A stretch of DNA of 6,297 bases from assembly GCA_030151725.1 (NCBI GenBank), contig JASLDD010000273.1, positions 1-6,297 of the forward strand. The letters run 5' to 3'. Made by a program: the position numbers and the translations under genes. This document shows, in pieces, positions 1 to 6,297 of this stretch (positions are counted from its first letter, which is position 1; every line of letters begins with the position of its first letter). The notes below the pieces were generated by a model. The model did not search any database and was not told the origin of the DNA. It saw only the letters and a program-made list of their open reading frames with translations. The stretch comes from Solirubrobacteraceae bacterium. Its GTDB lineage: Bacteria > Actinomycetota > Thermoleophilia > Solirubrobacterales > Solirubrobacteraceae.

Positions 1-745
1 GGAACACGTCCGCAGTGTGTGATGCCCGCAGGCCGTGCTTGGAGACCTTGGTGCCCTGCGAGATGCCCTTGGCTTCGCTCATCGGCACCACAAACGCCGC
101 GTGGCCTTTGGATCCGAGCTCGGGGTCGACGGTCGCGATCACCACATGCACATCGGAGATGCCGCCATTGGTCGCCCACGCCTTCTGCCCGTTGATCACC
201 CACTCGCCACTTGCCTCGTCGAACTTGGCGCGCGTGCGCACCGCCGAGACATCCGAGCCGGCGTTCGGCTCCGAGGCGCAGAAGGCCGCCACCTTGAGGT
301 CCTCAGGCGTACCGAAGCAGCGCGGGATCCATTCGCCGATCTGCTCGCCTGAGCCCTGCCCGAAGATCGCAGCCACAGCGAGGGCGGTCCCCATGATCGA
401 CATGCCGATGCCCGCGTCGCCCCAGAACAGCTCCTCGTTGACGATCGGCAGCGTCAGGCCAGTGGGGTCGGAGAAGAACTGCGCGAGACCCTCAAAGCCA
501 TACAGCCCGATCTTCGCCGCCTCCTGGATGATCGGCCACGGGGTCTGCTCCTTCTCGTCCCACTCATGCGCCGCCGGGCGGACCACATCGGCGGCAAAGC
601 CGTGGACCCAGTCACGGATGTCCTTTTGGTCCTGGGTCAGCTCGAGCGAGAAGGTGACATCGCCACCTGGCTCCGAGACCGCCTCGGCAGCCGTCGCGGC
701 GTCTGCGGCTGAGGTTGACGAGACGTCTGTGGTTGGAGCTGACAT
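1..745 (-). CDS. Acyl-CoA dehydrogenase, N-terminal part (runs off the left edge)
   Basis: FAD-dependent flavoprotein family that forms the alpha-beta double bond of acyl-CoA thioesters. I translated the minus strand from the ATG at 745; 248 residues are visible and the C-terminus lies outside the window. After about 30 residues rich in Ala, Ser and Thr comes the helical N-terminal domain, opening with a FSLELTQDQ motif (residues 32-40). The middle beta domain carries FCASEPNAGSD (155-165), a close variant of the family signature, then WVINGQKAWATNGG (182-195) and GLRASHTADVF (238-248), the usual R-x-S-x-T-x-x-V-F stretch. The catalytic Glu region is not in view, so substrate chain length cannot be judged. 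An AAGGAG ribosome site (complement of 756-761) lies 10 bases before the ATG and supports this start. The gene diverges from the sulfate operon and has no obvious functional link to it. Family assignment is firm; the exact substrate is unknown. Confidence 0.93.
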   Translation of the reverse strand, partial: MSAPTTDVSSTSAADAATAAEAVSEPGGDVTFSLELTQDQKDIRDWVHGFAADVVRPAAHEWDEKEQTPWPIIQEAAKIGLYGFEGLAQFFSDPTGLTLPIVNEELFWGDAGIGMSIMGTALAVAAIFGQGSGEQIGEWIPRCFGTPEDLKVAAFCASEPNAGSDVSAVRTRAKFDEASGEWVINGQKAWATNGGISDVHVVIATVDPELGSKGHAAFVVPMSEAKGISQGTKVSKHGLRASHTADVF

Positions 746-798
746 CTAGCGAGATCTCCTTGGTGAGGGGGGCGCGTGAGGAATGGAAGCCCGGCAAC

Positions 799-830
799 CC
801 TTGACAGGGCGCTGGCGTGGACCTTGACAG
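799..830. repeat. Direct repeat CCTTGACAG, two copies 23 bases apart
   Basis: The nine bases CCTTGACAG occur exactly at 799-807 and 822-830. The 23-base period is about two helical turns, so a protein bound at each copy would sit on nearly the same face. Each copy contains TTGACA, the consensus -35 hexamer on the plus strand, but no -10 follows at the right distance. Read on the minus strand the copies lie about 54-85 bases upstream of the acyl-CoA dehydrogenase start, a normal operator position. Function is inference only. Confidence 0.45.
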
Positions 831-959
831 AGTACCCAATGAAAACGGCCGCCGGGAGCCTGTTCTTGTAACCCGCGATATGGGATTACTAGCTCTTGCG
901 CGGGAAGCCGAAGCAGCAAGAAAGCCGGCCCCGGCCCGATGCGGCCACCACACCCAAAG

Positions 960-977
960 GGAATACCACCTTATTCC
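960..977. promoter_or_regulatory. Inverted repeat GGAATA-n6-TATTCC upstream of cysP, candidate operator
   Basis: GGAATA (960-965) and TATTCC (972-977) are perfect inverted copies separated by six bases, centred about 64 bases before the cysP start. A -10-like TAGGAT (980-985) begins two bases downstream, so a bound protein would overlap the -35 region of that possible promoter. This position and symmetry suit a dimeric repressor. The Rrf2 protein encoded downstream is the obvious local candidate, but nothing in the sequence proves the pairing. The repeat could also fold as a short RNA hairpin. Confidence 0.4.
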
Positions 978-1032
978 GGTAGGATTTTGCACCTTACGGC
1001 CTATAGCCATGTTGTCCACTCAGAAAGTGATC

Positions 1033-2022
1033 ATGCTCAAACGCACACCTGTCCTTGCCCTCTCGCTAATCGCCGCCGTCGGCCTGGCCGCATGCGGATC
1101 GTCCTCCAGCGGAGGTGGAAGCAAGAGCGTGGCGCTTGTCGCCTACTCGACCCCCCAGGGCGCCTTTGAAAAGCTCGTTCCCGCCTTCCAGGCCACAGCC
1201 GCCGGCAAAGGCGTCTCCTTCAGCCAATCCTTTGGTCCCTCCGGCGAACAGAGCAGGTCCGTGGTCAACGGCCTGCATGCCGACGTCGTCAACTTCTCGC
1301 TCGAACCAGACGTCGAAAAGCTCGTCAAGGCGGGGCTCGTGTCCGCGAGCTGGAACAAGAACCCCACCCATGGCTTCGTGACCGACTCGGTCGCCGTGAT
1401 CATCGTCCGCAAGGGCAACCCCAAGCACATCACCGACTGGTCGGATCTCGTCAAGCCGGGTGTGCAGGTGCTCACGCCCAACCCCTTCACCTCGGGCAGC
1501 GCGCGCTGGAACGTGATGGCTGCCTATGGAGCGCAGCTCAAGGAAGGCAAGACACCCGCCCAGGCCGAGGAATATCTGAAGGCGCTGTTCCACAACGTCG
1601 TCAGCCAGGACAGCTCTGCGCGCAACGCGCTGCAGACGTTCCTCGCCGGTCGTGGCGACGCGTTGATCGACTACGAGAACGAGGCCATCGCAGACGAAAA
1701 GAAGGGCGCCGCGATCGAATACGTGATCCCCAAAGACACGATCCTGATCCAGAACCCGATCGCCGTCGTCGGCAGCTCGACCGCCGGCAAGCAGTTCGTG
1801 GAATACCTGCTCTCCCCCGCCGGCCAGGCGATCTGGGTCGAAAAGGGCTACCGACCCGTGATCAGCGGCGTCGCTGGAGCCTCCAAGTTCCCGACACCTC
1901 CAGGCGAGTTCACGATCGAATCGCTCGGCGGCTGGAAGACCGTCACCAAGCAGTTCTTCGAACCGGAAACCGGAATCGTCTCGAAGATCGAGGCGTCGCT
2001 CGGAGTCTCAACTGCCAAGTAG
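1033..2022 (+). CDS. cysP: Sulfate ABC transporter, substrate-binding lipoprotein (Sbp/CysP family)
   Basis: Extracytoplasmic receptor that binds sulfate (possibly thiosulfate) and passes it to CysT/CysW. From the ATG at 1033 it is 329 residues, normal for the family. A lipoprotein signal peptide covers residues 1-20 (MLKR, hydrophobic core, then LAAC with the lipidated Cys at 21), followed by a Ser/Gly linker. Family motifs: GPSGEQSRSVVNG (68-80), ADVVNFSL (83-90), VRKGNPKHITDW (125-136), TPNPFTSGSARWN (148-160), DSSARNA (193-199), DYENEA (213-218) and YRP (273-275). Compared from memory with enterobacterial Sbp, Ser39 and Tyr214 replace an Asp and a Trp of the sulfate site. An earlier ATG at 1009 would add eight residues; 1033 gives the cleaner signal peptide, with only a weak AGAAAG ribosome site (1022-1027). 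It is first in a cysPTWA operon, with a hairpin after its stop. Family assignment is very secure; the exact start is less so. Confidence 0.95.
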   Translation: MLKRTPVLALSLIAAVGLAACGSSSSGGGSKSVALVAYSTPQGAFEKLVPAFQATAAGKGVSFSQSFGPSGEQSRSVVNGLHADVVNFSLEPDVEKLVKAGLVSASWNKNPTHGFVTDSVAVIIVRKGNPKHITDWSDLVKPGVQVLTPNPFTSGSARWNVMAAYGAQLKEGKTPAQAEEYLKALFHNVVSQDSSARNALQTFLAGRGDALIDYENEAIADEKKGAAIEYVIPKDTILIQNPIAVVGSSTAGKQFVEYLLSPAGQAIWVEKGYRPVISGVAGASKFPTPPGEFTIESLGGWKTVTKQFFEPETGIVSKIEASLGVSTAK

Positions 2023-2040
2023 TCAGGCATCCGTTGCGCT

Positions 2041-2070
2041 CCCACGCGTGCCACGGCTTGGCACGCGGGG
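2041..2070 (+). other. Strong intercistronic hairpin between cysP and cysT
   Basis: CGCGTGCC (2045-2052) and GGCACGCG (2060-2067) form a perfect 8-bp stem with a seven-base loop. CCC (2041-2043) pairs with GGG (2068-2070) across one bulged A (2044), giving 11 pairs. It begins 18 bases after the cysP stop. There is no T-run, so it is not a classical terminator. Stem-loops after binding-protein genes are known to protect the upstream mRNA, or to lower read-through, so that the receptor is made in excess over the permease. The GTG start proposed for cysT at 2048 lies inside the stem, so the fold could also limit cysT translation, or the real start may be the GTG at 2078. Confidence 0.6.
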
Positions 2071-2845
2071 CGGCGGCGTGCTCGGGAAGGGCCTGCTGGG
2101 GATCTACCTGACGATCCTCGTGCTGCTCCCCGTGGCGGCGCTCTTGGCCAAGTCCGCCACCGGCGGCACGAGCGCCTTCTGGCGCGAGATCTCAAACCCT
2201 GAGGCGGTCGCCGCGATCAAGCTGACGCTGATCACATCCGTGATCGTCGTAGCGATCAACGCGGTATTCGGGACGCTCGTGGCGTGGGTGCTCGTGCGCG
2301 ACGAGTTCCCCGGCAAGAAGATCGTCAATGCGCTCATTGACCTACCCTTCGCCCTGCCCACGATCGTGGCCGGCGTGGTGCTGCTCGCGCTTTACGGCAA
2401 GGGCAGTCCGATCGGCGTCGACGTGGCCTTCACGCGCGCCTCGGTGGGACTCGCGCTGCTGTTCGTGACGCTGCCGTTCGTCGTGCGCTCGGTGCAGCCG
2501 GTGCTGCTCGATCTCGACCTCGCCATGGAGGAAGCGGCGGCGTCGCTTGGCGCGAGCCCGCTCACAGTGCTGCGGCGCATCGTGCTGCCGACGCTGACTC
2601 CGGCGATCATCTCGGGCGTCGCGCTCAGCTTTGCCCGCGCCGTCGGAGAGTACGGCTCGCTGGTGCTGATCACCGGGAACCTCCCGTTCAAAACGGAGGC
2701 CGGATCGGTCTACATCTTCGGGCAGATCCAGAACGAAAACCTCCCCGCCGCGGCGGCCGTCTCGGTGGTGCTGCTGCTGGCCGCACTGCTCGTCCTGGGA
2801 ATACTCGGGTTCGTCCTTCGTAGAAGGTCGCGACATGTCCTCTAG
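2048..2845 (+). CDS. cysT: Sulfate ABC transporter, permease subunit CysT (CysU)
   Basis: One of the two membrane subunits that form the sulfate channel with CysW. It has 265 residues from the GTG at 2048 and about six hydrophobic segments (roughly 14-36, 57-83, 98-117, 132-147, 185-210, 236-258). The cytoplasmic EAA loop that docks on the ATPase is clear at 161-181 (EEAAASLGAS, then RRIVLP). IDLPFALPTIVAGV (97-110), LPFVVRSVQPVL (142-153) and ARAVGEYGSLVLITGN (196-211) match the CysT/CysU family. There is no cysteine in the protein. The start is uncertain: no ribosome site precedes 2048 and the codon sits in a hairpin. GTG 2078 gives a 255-residue protein starting just before the first membrane segment. 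No ATG is available in frame nearby. The gap to cysP is 25 bases, and its end overlaps cysW by 11 bases, implying coupled translation. Confidence 0.93.
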   Translation: MPRLGTRGGGVLGKGLLGIYLTILVLLPVAALLAKSATGGTSAFWREISNPEAVAAIKLTLITSVIVVAINAVFGTLVAWVLVRDEFPGKKIVNALIDLPFALPTIVAGVVLLALYGKGSPIGVDVAFTRASVGLALLFVTLPFVVRSVQPVLLDLDLAMEEAAASLGASPLTVLRRIVLPTLTPAIISGVALSFARAVGEYGSLVLITGNLPFKTEAGSVYIFGQIQNENLPAAAAVSVVLLLAALLVLGILGFVLRRRSRHVL

Positions 2846-3733
2846 TGGCGGCGTGAGCACGCTCAGCTTCACCCCCGCTCCCGCCGGCCACACTCCCGCC
2901 CACGACGCGGCGGCGCGGACCAAGTCGGCGAGGCGACGACAGCTCGGCATCCGCACGATCGCCCTCGGCTACCTCGCGCTGCTGCTGCTGGCCCCCGTGG
3001 TGATGATCTTCTATAGGACCTTCGAACATGGCCTCAGCCCGGTGTGGAGCGCCGTCACTGCGCCCAACGCCGAGCACGCGTTCTGGCTGTCGATCGAGAT
3101 CGTGGCCATTGCCGTGCCCCTCAACACGGCGTTTGGGATCGGCATGGCGATCATGCTCGAGCGCGGTCGATTCTGGGGCAAGGCCGTGCTCGGGATGCTC
3201 GTCGATCTGCCGTTTGCGATCTCGCCGGTCGTCGTCGGCCTCTCGCTCGTTCTCGTCTACGGCAAAACGGGCTGGTTCGGGGACTGGCTGGCCGAACAGG
3301 GCATCCAGGTGATCTTCTCGGTGCCCGGCATGGTCATCGCCACGGCCGTCGTCTCACTCCCGTTCGTGGTGCGCGAGACGATGCCCGTGCTGCGCGAGCT
3401 TGGAATCGACGCCGAGCAGGCCGCCGAGACGCTCGGCGCGAGCGCCTGGCAGACCTTCTGGCGCATCACGCTGCCGGGTATCCGCTGGGGCGTCGTCTAC
3501 GGCGTGGTGCTCACCACAGCGCGCGCCCTCGGGGAGTTCGGGGCCGTGAGCATCGTCTCGGGGCGCATTGAGGGCCAAACCCAGACGCTGCCGCTGTATG
3601 TTCAAGATCGCTTTGAGAACTTCGACTCCACCGGCGCCTATACCGCGGCCGTCGTGCTGGCGCTGCTGGCACTCGCGACCCTCCTGCTCATGAACGTGCT
3701 GACGCGGCGAGCCCATCGCGGGAGCGCCGCCTG

Positions 3734-3734
<1 letters not shown>
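2835..3734 (+). CDS. cysW: Sulfate ABC transporter, permease subunit CysW
   Basis: Second channel subunit of the sulfate importer, 299 residues from the ATG at 2835, with an AGAAGG ribosome site at 2822-2827 seven bases upstream. The first 40 residues are a polar tail rich in Ala, Ser, Pro and Arg, longer than in E. coli CysW (by memory about 17 before the first membrane helix). Membrane segments lie near 41-60, 83-108, 117-142, 159-180, 217-243 and 269-289. Diagnostic stretches are DLPFAISPVVVGL (124-136), SLPFVVRETMPVL (174-186), the EAA loop AEQAAETLGASAW with RITLP (193-214) and ARALGEFGAVSIVSG (229-243). It contains no cysteine. Its stop TGA overlaps the cysA ATG (TGATG), so these two subunits should be made in step. 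It differs clearly from cysT in sequence, so this is a true CysT/CysW pair and not a duplication. Confidence 0.95.
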
Positions 3735-4686
<952 letters not shown>

Positions 4687-4690
<4 letters not shown>

Positions 4691-5145
4691 CGCGTCTGCC
4701 AGGCCTCCTCCTGGCGGGTCAGCGCCAGGACCTCCTTGGGGAGCCTGCCGGCCGCAACGTCGGCCACGGTCACATTCTCGAGCACTTTGCGCAGGTTGGC
4801 GCGCAGCGCGATCCACACGCTCTGCAGGGCCTCCGCCGAGCCGATGTACTCGATCTCCTCGGGGCGCTGACCGCGCACGCCCACCAGCGGCCCCTCCACT
4901 GCACGGATGATGTTCGCGAGCGTTACCTCCTCCGCCGGCTGGGCCAGCCAGTAGCCGCCCTCCGGTCCGCGCTGGCTGCGGACGATCCCCGAGGAGCGCA
5001 GCTGGGTGAGGATGTTCTCGAGGAACGACACCGGGATCGACTGCGCCTGGGCGACCTGGTCGACCTTGCGGGGAGATTCCTGGCTCGAGCCGGCGAGCTC
5101 GACGACCGCGCGCACCGCGTAATCGGCCTTGGCTGTGACGTGCAT
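4687..5145 (-). CDS. Rrf2-family transcriptional regulator without Fe-S cysteines
   Basis: Small winged-helix DNA-binding protein, 152 residues from the ATG at 5145. The start MHVTAKADYAVRAVVELA (1-18) is the classic Rrf2 N-terminus. The helix-turn-helix follows (about 25-48: VDQVAQ, then IPVSFLENILTQLRSSGIV), then the wing RSQRGPEGGYWLAQPAEEVTL (near 55-75) and a dimerisation helix. IscR, NsrR and RsrR ligate an Fe-S cluster; this protein has no cysteine at all and the usual cysteine loop is replaced by VRGQRPEEIEYIGSAEAL. It therefore resembles cluster-free members such as CymR, the cysteine-metabolism regulator of Bacillus, and its place beside the sulfate operon agrees. An upstream GTG (5160) is in frame, but lies within the AGGTGAG ribosome site that serves ATG 5145. 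Its TAG overlaps the cysA TAA. Likely targets, by inference, are cysPTWA and its own promoter. Confidence 0.9.
4694..4719 (+). terminator. Possible terminator hairpin just after cysA (no T-run)
   Basis: GCCAGG (4698-4703) and CCTGGC (4710-4715) make a perfect 6-bp stem with a CCTCCT loop, extendable by one C-G and three G-T pairs to 4694/4719. It starts three bases after the cysA stop, where a terminator would be expected. No T-run follows, so it would be a weak or U-less terminator. It lies entirely inside the last codons of the opposite-strand regulator, so the stem may simply reflect that coding sequence. Confidence 0.35.
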
Positions 5146-5155
5146 GCCGGGGATT

Positions 5156-5162
5156 CTCACCT
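5156..5162 (-). promoter_or_regulatory. Ribosome binding site that fixes the Rrf2 gene start
   Basis: The minus strand reads AGGTGAG here, ten bases before the ATG at 5145. The alternative in-frame GTG (5160-5158) lies inside this site, so it is unlikely to be the start. Starting at 5145 also gives the N-terminus typical of the Rrf2 family. Confidence 0.6.
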
Positions 5163-5173
5163 ATTCGGCGGCG

Positions 5174-5195
5174 CATTGACACACCGGTATCAATG
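5174..5195. promoter_or_regulatory. Inverted repeat CATTGA-n10-TCAATG, candidate operator
   Basis: CATTGA (5174-5179) and TCAATG (5190-5195) are perfect inverted copies around a ten-base centre that contains the small palindrome ACCGGT (5183-5188). The repeat starts 29 bases upstream of the Rrf2 ATG and overlaps by a few bases the iron box on its other side. Rrf2 proteins often regulate themselves, so this may be its own operator. The left arm includes TTGACA (5176-5181), which could alternatively be a -35 element, although no good -10 follows at 17 bases. Confidence 0.4.
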
Positions 5196-5209
5196 TTAGG
5201 CAACCCTAA
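5191..5209. promoter_or_regulatory. DtxR/IdeR-type iron box upstream of fbpA
   Basis: Aligned by eye with the DtxR/IdeR consensus TTAGGTTAGSCTAACCTAA, these 19 bases match at 14 positions (3, 5-11, 13 and 15-19). The core GTTAGG (5195-5200) and CCTAAC (5205-5210) is also a perfect 6-4-6 inverted repeat. It lies 58 bases before the fbpA ATG and would cover the -35 region of the possible fbpA promoter, the right place for iron-dependent repression. The downstream gene binds ferric iron, which strongly supports the reading. The regulator itself is not in the window. Confidence 0.65.
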
Positions 5210-5225
5210 CCCCCTGTGATACCGT
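5196..5225 (+). promoter_or_regulatory. Possible fbpA promoter with extended -10
   Basis: TGATACCGT at 5217-5225 fits the extended -10 pattern TGnTAnnnT (hexamer 5220-5225). The best -35 at an 18-base spacing is TTAGGC (5196-5201), a poor match that lies inside the iron box. Transcription would begin near 5232, leaving a leader of about 35 bases before ATG 5267. That leader has a small stem ATCCC/GGGAT (5236-5240 with 5248-5252). Confidence 0.35.
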
Positions 5226-5266
5226 CCGGACAGGCATCCCGACTGTGGGGATCGGATTTCCCAAAG

Positions 5267-6283
5267 ATGAGCAACTGCAAGCGTCCCCTTCCCCTGCTCC
5301 TCGCAATCAGCGCCCTGCTCTTCTCGGCGTGCGGCTCCAGCTCGCATGGCGGCCGCGAACTGACGCTCTACAACGGCCAGCACGAACAGACCACAGCTCT
5401 GCTCGTGGCCGCCTTCGAACAGCAGACCGGCATCGCCGTCAAAGTGCGCTCGGGCGACGAGGCCACGCTCGGCAACCAGATCCTCCAGGAGGGCTCGAGT
5501 TCGCCTGCCGACGTGTTCTACACCGAGAACACCCCCGTTCTCGAAGCGCTACGCGAGCGATCCATGCTCGCCCCTGTCGCACCCGCCACGCTGGCCGCCG
5601 TGCCACATCGCTACGACTCCGCGCAGGGCGACTGGGTGGCCGTCTCCGCGCGGGCCTCGGCGCTCGTCTACAACACCTCCCAGGTCTCCTCCTCGCAGCT
5701 GCCAAGCTCGATCTTGCAGCTCGCCCAGCCCGTGTGGAAGGGCAAGGTCGGCTTCGCGCCATCGGAGACCGACTTCCAGCCGCTCGTCACCGCCGTCATC
5801 AAGCTGGACGGGACCGCCGCCGCCGAACGCTGGCTGAGCGGACTGCAGGCCAACGGGCGCATCTACCCCGACAACGAGACAGTCGTAAGCCAGGTCAACA
5901 ACGGCGAGAGCGCGCTCGGGCCGATCAACCACTACTACTGGTACCGCCTGCGCGACGAGGTCGGCACGAGCGGGCTGCACTCCGCGCTCCATTACTTTGC
6001 CCCGCGCGACCCCGGCAACCTCGTCGACATCTCCGGCGCCGCCGTCCTGAAGTCGAGCTCCCATCAGACAGCCGCGCAAGCGTTCCTTGCCTTCCTCGTC
6101 AGCCGCGCCGGACAGGAGACGCTCGCGCACAGCCACAGCTATGAGTATCCGCTGCGCCCCGGCGTCGCCCCGGCTCCCGGACTGCGCGCGCTCTCGACGC
6201 TCCAGCCAAACCCGCTCACCCCCGCCGAGCTGGGAGACGGCAGCGCCGCCCTCGCGCTCGAGCAGAAGCTCGGATTGCTCTAG
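5267..6283 (+). CDS. fbpA: Ferric-iron ABC transporter, substrate-binding lipoprotein (FbpA type)
   Basis: Extracytoplasmic receptor that binds Fe(III) for an ABC importer. It has 338 residues from ATG 5267: signal peptide (1-21), lipidated Cys22 in FSAC, a short Ser/Gly linker, then a bilobed binding fold. The four protein ligands of Haemophilus FbpA (His9, Glu57, Tyr195, Tyr196) all have counterparts: His39 in LYNGQHEQ, Glu87 in PADVFYTEN, and Tyr223-Tyr224 in INHYYWYRL. The His-Glu distance of 48 residues is identical. SALVYN (131-136), WKGKVGFAPSETDF (157-170) and DISGAAVLKSS are further family marks. A GTG at 5216 would add 17 residues in front of the signal peptide and is rejected. No strong ribosome site is seen; GGGG at 5247-5250 is rather far away. 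An iron box lies upstream. The stop is followed after eight bases by ATG AGC (6292-6297), possibly the next gene of the operon. Confidence 0.93.
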   Translation: MSNCKRPLPLLLAISALLFSACGSSSHGGRELTLYNGQHEQTTALLVAAFEQQTGIAVKVRSGDEATLGNQILQEGSSSPADVFYTENTPVLEALRERSMLAPVAPATLAAVPHRYDSAQGDWVAVSARASALVYNTSQVSSSQLPSSILQLAQPVWKGKVGFAPSETDFQPLVTAVIKLDGTAAAERWLSGLQANGRIYPDNETVVSQVNNGESALGPINHYYWYRLRDEVGTSGLHSALHYFAPRDPGNLVDISGAAVLKSSSHQTAAQAFLAFLVSRAGQETLAHSHSYEYPLRPGVAPAPGLRALSTLQPNPLTPAELGDGSAALALEQKLGLL

Positions 6284-6297
6284 GTGTAGCGATGAGC

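Larger units (their letters stand above)
746..1032. promoter_or_regulatory. Divergent intergenic leader between the acyl-CoA dehydrogenase and cysP
   Basis: This 287-base stretch has no credible gene. The cysP frame stays open upstream to 817, but its start would bury the signal peptide. Seen in order: the ribosome site of the minus-strand gene (756-761), a direct repeat of CCTTGACAG (799-807 and 822-830), an imperfect hairpin GTAACCC/GGGATTAC (868-889), a 6-bp stem TCTTGC/GCAAGA (894-899 with 916-921), a GC-rich stretch (924-946), a perfect inverted repeat GGAATA-n6-TATTCC (960-977), and a bulged stem (976-999). TAGGAT at 980-985 fits a -10 hexamer but lacks a good -35 at 17 bases. The two TTGACA hexamers at 801 and 824 lack a matching -10. 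No promoter can be placed with confidence, though the operon promoter must lie here. Confidence 0.5.

Noticed and set aside
15..749. Plus-strand open frame of 244 codons opposite the acyl-CoA dehydrogenase
   Set aside because: It is antisense to a clear acyl-CoA dehydrogenase reading with family motifs, and its own product is Ser/Pro/Ala-rich and unrecognisable.
791..810. CCGGCAACC followed by GGGCGCTGG, which recalls the GGCAACC and GGUGC segments of SAM-I/SAM-IV riboswitches
   Set aside because: I cannot find a closing P1 stem or the 5' part of P2 with the conserved loop. The segment overlaps the leader of the opposite-strand gene and lies more than 200 bases before cysP. An Infernal search against the SAM clan would settle it; a significant hit on the plus strand would reverse this.
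817..1032. Open upstream extension of the cysP frame beginning at a GTG
   Set aside because: It would place 72 residues in front of a perfect lipoprotein signal peptide, and the extension has no domain-like sequence or ribosome site.
5216..5266. Upstream GTG start for fbpA
   Set aside because: It adds 17 polar residues ahead of the signal peptide and overlaps the likely promoter; ATG 5267 gives a normal lipoprotein.
6292..6297. ATG AGC at the right edge as the start of the next gene (perhaps the iron permease)
   Set aside because: Only two codons are visible and no ribosome site precedes them, so it is mentioned with fbpA but not listed as a gene.

Overview
The window is GC-rich (mostly G or C at third codon positions). 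Its lipoprotein-type binding proteins have Gly/Ser-rich linkers after the lipid cysteine, and GTG start candidates are common. I infer a high-GC Gram-positive bacterium (Actinomycetota, possibly a Thermoleophilia/Solirubrobacterales-like lineage); no rRNA or other marker gene confirms this.

Layout. 1-745 (minus) is the N-terminal two thirds of an acyl-CoA dehydrogenase that runs off the left edge. 746-1032 is a divergent intergenic leader with an inverted repeat, hairpins and a direct repeat. 1033-4690 (plus) is a complete sulfate ABC importer operon in the canonical order: cysP (lipoprotein binding protein), cysT and cysW (permeases), cysA (ATPase). A strong hairpin separates cysP from cysT; cysT/cysW and cysW/cysA overlap. 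4687-5145 (minus) is an Rrf2-family regulator that converges on cysA, so that the two stop codons overlap in one CTAA. 5146-5266 is a compact divergent regulatory region containing a good match to the DtxR/IdeR iron box. 5267-6283 (plus) encodes an FbpA-type ferric-iron-binding lipoprotein with all four iron ligands. The window ends 14 bases later, just after a possible ATG (6292) of the next gene, perhaps the iron permease.

How the parts work together. CysP captures sulfate outside the membrane and delivers it to the CysT/CysW channel powered by CysA, feeding sulfate reduction and cysteine synthesis. FbpA would do the same for Fe(III) with permease and ATPase genes beyond the right edge. The Rrf2 protein sits between the two systems and has no cysteine, so it cannot bind an Fe-S cluster in the IscR manner. 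A CymR-like role in sulfur control is the best guess. The iron box suggests that fbpA is repressed by an iron-loaded DtxR/IdeR protein encoded elsewhere.

I see no CRISPR, insertion sequence, tRNA, rRNA or phage gene, and no clearly new enzymatic system. The interest lies in the regulatory DNA and in the pairing of sulfur and iron uptake around one Rrf2 gene.
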